Shown here one piece after another: positions 7,117 through 9,807 of a stretch of DNA of 9,807 nucleotides. The stretch is taken from the NCBI GenBank assembly GCA_021160485.1, contig JAGHCL010000058.1, positions 1 to 9,807 of the forward strand. The letters are read 5' to 3'. The position numbers were made by a program, and so were the translations under genes. Under the pieces are notes generated by a model. It searched no databases and was not told where the DNA came from. It saw only the letters and a program-made list of their open reading frames with translations. Each line of letters starts with the position of its first letter. Position 1 is the stretch's first letter. The DNA comes from Candidatus Desulfofervidaceae bacterium (GTDB lineage Bacteria > Desulfobacterota > Desulfofervidia > Desulfofervidales > Desulfofervidaceae).

Positions 7117-8857
7117 ATTCATCTAAAAAACTTTTTAAAAACTTACTCCGACTGGTATGCTTCATCTTCTGCAGGGCCTTGGCTTCTATTTGTCTGATTC
7201 TCTCTCGTGTTACCGAGAAAATACGACCAACTTCTTCCAAGGTATGGTCAGCCCTTTCACCTATACCAAAACGCATACGTAAAACTTTTTCTTCTCTAGG
7301 AGTTAAAGTAGAAAGAACCTTACGTGTCTGGATGGCCAAACCCATTCTGATTACGGCTTCTTCTGGTGGCAACATCTTCTTATCCTCTATAAAATCAGCC
7401 AAAAAACTGTCTTCTTCCTCTCCTACTGGTGTTTCTAAAGAAACAGGTTCTTTAGTAACCTTTAAAATCTTATTGACTTTTTCTACCGGAAGTCCCATTC
7501 TCTCAGCAATTTCTTCTGGAGTAGGCTCACGGCCTTTTTCCTGAATAAGAAGGCGGGTAATCCTAATCAGTCTATTAATGGTCTCAATCATGTGCACCGG
7601 AATGCGAATTGTTCTGGCCTGATCAGCTATGGCCCGTGTTATTGCCTGTCTAATCCACCAGGTAGCGTAAGTGCTAAATTTGTAACCCCTTTGATATTCA
7701 AACTTCTCTACTGCTCGCATTAAACCAATATTTCCCTCTTGAATTAAATCTAGAAAATGAAGACCCCTATTTGTATATCTCTTGGCAATACTCACCACAA
7801 GCCTGAGATTAGCTTCAACTAATTTCCTCTTTGCTTCCTGGGCCTTTTTCTCTCCCTCCTTGATTCGGCGTAAGATATCTCTTAATTTTTTGATTGAGAC
7901 ATTTGTCTGGCCTTCTATTCGCAATAATTTACGGTGACCCTGTTTGACTTTTTGTTTTATTATTTCTAACTCTTCTAAAGATATACCTAGTTTTTTGGCT
8001 GTCTCTGCCTTCTCCTCCGGATGTTTTTTTAAGTATCTCACCAGTTTATTCAACTTTTTCAAAGGAAGACCCGTTTTTAACATACATTCAGCCATATTGT
8101 GTTCATAAGTTTCTATTTCTGCCATAAGCCTTTTTAGCCGTTCTACAATTTTCGCAATTTGCTTTTTATTTAGTTTGATTTCTTTCAAACAAAGACACAC
8201 ATTTCTCTTGTTTTCTTTTAACTTCTTTTCTATTCTTAATCGCTCTTCCTTTTTGATAGATTTATTTTTTAACCGATGCCTTAAAACTGCATTTTCTCTT
8301 TCAATAGCTGCCACTTTATCTAAAAGTTGCACTACCTGTTGCTTCTTCTTCTTAATCTCTTCCTCCCTGTCTTCGTCCTCATCTAAATCTCTCACAATAC
8401 TCTTGATGCCTACCTTTCCTTTCTTTAAAAACTCTCTTAGCCTCAACACCTCTTTAACACCCAGCATAGAGTCTAACAACGCATCCAAGATTTCTTCCTC
8501 ACCCTGTTCAATTACCTTGGCAATTTCCACCTCTTCTTCTTTGCTCAATAAAGGCACCGAACCCATTTCTTTTAAATAAAGTTTCACAGGGTCAACTGTG
8601 CGGAGATCCTCAAAAGTCAAGCCGGAAAAAATATCCTCTTTAACATTAACATCTATTTCAACATCTTTCTTTGGAGGAGCCTCATCTACTACTTCTATCT
8701 CCATTTCATCAAAGATCATCATTACATCTTGCAAGCGCTCCGAAACAACCTCCTCAGGCAGAACCTCGTTTAAATCTTCATAAGTAAGATAACCCTTCTC
8801 CTTGCCAATAGAAATTAATTTTTTTATTTCTTGGAATTCTAGCTTATCATCGGACAT
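7115..8857 (-). CDS. rpoD: Primary (sigma-70 type) RNA polymerase sigma factor RpoD
   Basis: A 580-residue group 1 sigma factor that directs RNA polymerase to most promoters. In this numbering, region 1.1 occupies about 1-75 and region 1.2 about 88-118 ([21 protein letters not shown]). A long non-conserved stretch follows (about 119-335), rich in Lys/Arg/Glu and likely helical or coiled coil. Regions 2.1-2.4 (about 340-420) include [29 protein letters not shown], and [15 protein letters not shown] with the melting and -10 recognition residues. Region 3 includes [16 protein letters not shown] and [12 protein letters not shown]. Region 4 includes [17 protein letters not shown] and the -35 helix-turn-helix [24 protein letters not shown]. 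The ending [12 protein letters not shown] closely matches E. coli RpoD. I chose the ATG at 8857, not the in-frame TTG at 8878, because GGGAGG lies between them. dnaG lies directly upstream and gatC directly downstream. Confidence 0.98.
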   Translation of the reverse strand: MSDDKLEFQEIKKLISIGKEKGYLTYEDLNEVLPEEVVSERLQDVMMIFDEMEIEVVDEAPPKKDVEIDVNVKEDIFSGLTFEDLRTVDPVKLYLKEMGSVPLLSKEEEVEIAKVIEQGEEEILDALLDSMLGVKEVLRLREFLKKGKVGIKSIVRDLDEDEDREEEIKKKKQQVVQLLDKVAAIERENAVLRHRLKNKSIKKEERLRIEKKLKENKRNVCLCLKEIKLNKKQIAKIVERLKRLMAEIETYEHNMAECMLKTGLPLKKLNKLVRYLKKHPEEKAETAKKLGISLEELEIIKQKVKQGHRKLLRIEGQTNVSIKKLRDILRRIKEGEKKAQEAKRKLVEANLRLVVSIAKRYTNRGLHFLDLIQEGNIGLMRAVEKFEYQRGYKFSTYATWWIRQAITRAIADQARTIRIPVHMIETINRLIRITRLLIQEKGREPTPEEIAERMGLPVEKVNKILKVTKEPVSLETPVGEEEDSFLADFIEDKKMLPPEEAVIRMGLAIQTRKVLSTLTPREEKVLRMRFGIGERADHTLEEVGRIFSVTRERIRQIEAKALQKMKHTSRSKFLKSFLDE

Positions 8858-8859
8858 AA

Positions 8860-8876
8860 GAAGGGCGCCTCCCTTC
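8860..8876 (-). promoter_or_regulatory. Hairpin enclosing the rpoD Shine-Dalgarno sequence
   Basis: On the minus strand GAAGGG (8876-8871), loop AGGCG (8870-8866) and CCCTTC (8865-8860) form a perfect 6-bp stem with four G-C pairs. The only good rpoD ribosome binding site, GGGAGG (8873-8868), is half in the stem and half in the loop. The 3' arm ends 2 nt before the ATG. It may tune rpoD translation; no function is proven. Confidence 0.45.
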
Positions 8877-8884
8877 AATTTCTT

Positions 8885-8890
8885 ATTATA
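8885..8890 (-). promoter_or_regulatory. Candidate -10 box of an internal rpoD promoter
   Basis: A perfect TATAAT on the minus strand in the dnaG-rpoD gap. A start about 7 nt downstream (near 8878) would give a leader of about 20 nt holding only the hairpin and ribosome binding site. No convincing TTGACA-like -35 lies 16-18 bp upstream (AGAAAT or similar) and there is no TGn extension, so this may be weak or a chance match in AT-rich DNA. Confidence 0.35.
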
Positions 8891-8904
8891 TACTAACCTA
8901 CAAG

Positions 8905-9807
8905 CTAATTTCTCTTTAAATCACATGCCAACTCATTTTTTTGGCGTAAAAGCACAGATAGTCGCTGCCAATCACCCTGAATTTCTGCTTCTTTGATTGC
9001 CTTCAACAATCTCTTAAATTGCCGCTCTCTTAATAAACGCAAAAAACCTTGGGCTATTTCCTCAGGTTTATCGTATTCTCCTTCTTCTATACTCCAGCGG
9101 GTAATGAGTTTCTTTAACGACTCTTCTATATCCATGATTAAACCGTTCACATCTACTGTATTATGTTCTTCATAAAATTTCACTATCTTTTCTAGAAGGG
9201 AGTGCAATAGAGGATGTTTAACCTCTTGTAAAATATCTTCTTTGATAAACCAGGAAAGATACTCAGGATAAGAAAGGATAAATTTGATAATATTTTTTTC
9301 AAAGGCAGGCATACTTTCTATAGAAATAAAAGGAGTGTCTTGTCTATGAAGAGAATGTGCCTGAGGTGGTGTTAATGTAGCCAACAGAGAAGGTTCTATA
9401 CTAAAAAGCTGACAAATCTTATCCTGATAATGAGATTGCATCAATGGGTTTTTAAAAAGAGAAATAATACTTATTGCTTCCTGAAGAAATTGATACCTTT
9501 GATTTAAATCGGCCTTGGTCTCTTCTTCCCCTTTTTTTAAATACCAATCTAACAGGGGCTGGGCATGGTGTAAAAGTTGCAAAAAGGCCTCCCCTCCCTC
9601 ACGTTGAACAAAGCTATCAGGATCATCTCCTGACGGCAGTAATAATATATCTACCACTAAATCCTCTTTAAGCAAGAGGGGCAATGCCCTAATAGCAGCT
9701 TTTTGTCCGGCCGCATCAGCATCGTAAACAAGAACTACCCTAGAAGCCAAGTTTTTTAACAACCGAGCTTGATTTGGGGTAAGAGCTGTTCCTAAAGTGG
9801 CTACAGC
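8905..9807 (-). CDS. dnaG: DNA primase DnaG, C-terminal portion (5' end outside the window)
   Basis: The frame is open to the right edge, giving 300 residues; the TTG at 9762 is internal and not a start. The visible part begins [19 protein letters not shown], which belongs to the Toprim domain of bacterial primases. The metal-binding motif DADAAG (in [19 protein letters not shown]) and the later [16 protein letters not shown] follow. Toprim holds the Mg2+ ions for RNA primer synthesis at the replication fork. The rest is the C-terminal helical part, including a probable DnaB-helicase-binding domain over roughly the last 140 residues (from [17 protein letters not shown] to the end). This C-terminal domain is variable between species, so its helicase-binding role is inferred from position. 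The zinc-binding domain and the RNA polymerase core lie outside. The TAG stop is 48 bp before the rpoD ATG, the classical primase-sigma factor gene order. Confidence 0.97.
   Translation of the reverse strand, partial: AVATLGTALTPNQARLLKNLASRVVLVYDADAAGQKAAIRALPLLLKEDLVVDILLLPSGDDPDSFVQREGGEAFLQLLHHAQPLLDWYLKKGEEETKADLNQRYQFLQEAISIISLFKNPLMQSHYQDKICQLFSIEPSLLATLTPPQAHSLHRQDTPFISIESMPAFEKNIIKFILSYPEYLSWFIKEDILQEVKHPLLHSLLEKIVKFYEEHNTVDVNGLIMDIEESLKKLITRWSIEEGEYDKPEEIAQGFLRLLRERQFKRLLKAIKEAEIQGDWQRLSVLLRQKNELACDLKRN

Noticed and set aside
7105..7122. ATG at 7122 as the gatC start (six extra residues MNRRQK)
   Set aside because: The perfect AGGAGG lies downstream of this ATG, 6 nt before the ATG at 7104, and GatC proteins usually begin near the latter.
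7179..7544. 121-residue plus-strand frame opposite rpoD regions 3-4
   Set aside because: Antisense to highly conserved sigma-factor sequence, Ser-rich, with no ribosome binding site.
8175..8579. 134-residue Ser/Phe/Leu-rich plus-strand frame
   Set aside because: It is the reverse image of the Lys/Glu-rich insert of rpoD; the apparent hydrophobic runs come from complementing Lys and Glu codons.
8858..8878. In-frame TTG start giving RpoD seven extra residues (MKGGALL)
   Set aside because: No ribosome binding site precedes it, it would place the true Shine-Dalgarno sequence and hairpin inside the gene, and it sits at the likely transcription start.
1..9807. Defence system, mobile element, CRISPR array, tRNA or rRNA
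   Set aside because: No transposase, integrase, nuclease or repeat-spacer pattern, no tRNA cloverleaf or rRNA signature was recognised; the minus-strand genes are tightly packed housekeeping and signalling genes.

Overview
The window is an AT-rich bacterial chromosomal segment (roughly 40% G+C by eye) that is mostly housekeeping. Six of its eight genes match well-known families; one is an uncharacterised protein and one is an atypical short-chain dehydrogenase. The mix suggests an anaerobic, possibly thermophilic Gram-negative bacterium of the Desulfobacterota/Thermodesulfobacteria type. The reasons are a dnaG-rpoD pair, GatCA amidotransferase subunits next to it, a soluble hybrid histidine kinase, and Lys/Glu-rich proteins. 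This taxonomic guess is an inference and is weak.

Layout. Positions 1-1091 (+) hold the 3' part of an unrecognised gene whose reading frame is open to the left edge. Everything else is on the minus strand. Read in transcription order from the right edge it is: the 3' part of dnaG (to 8905), rpoD (8857-7115), gatC (7104-6814), gatA (6693-5230) and pepA (5228-3747). A 250-bp gap follows, then a hybrid histidine kinase (3496-1823) and a short-chain dehydrogenase/reductase (SDR) homologue (1842-1051). The SDR gene overlaps the kinase end by 20 bp and the convergent gene 1 by 41 bp.

How they work together. dnaG-rpoD is the core of the classical macromolecular synthesis operon, coding for primase and the main sigma factor. 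Here it runs directly into two subunits of the Asp-tRNA(Asn)/Glu-tRNA(Gln) amidotransferase and a leucyl aminopeptidase. gatB, the third subunit, is not in the window. A TATAAT box and a small hairpin covering the Shine-Dalgarno sequence lie just before rpoD, which suggests that rpoD also has its own expression control. The kinase and SDR genes are probably a separate two-gene unit.

I found no tRNA, rRNA, CRISPR array, insertion sequence, prophage gene or defence cassette. The points worth checking are the SDR that lacks its catalytic Tyr and Lys, the rpoD leader hairpin, and the uncharacterised gene 1.
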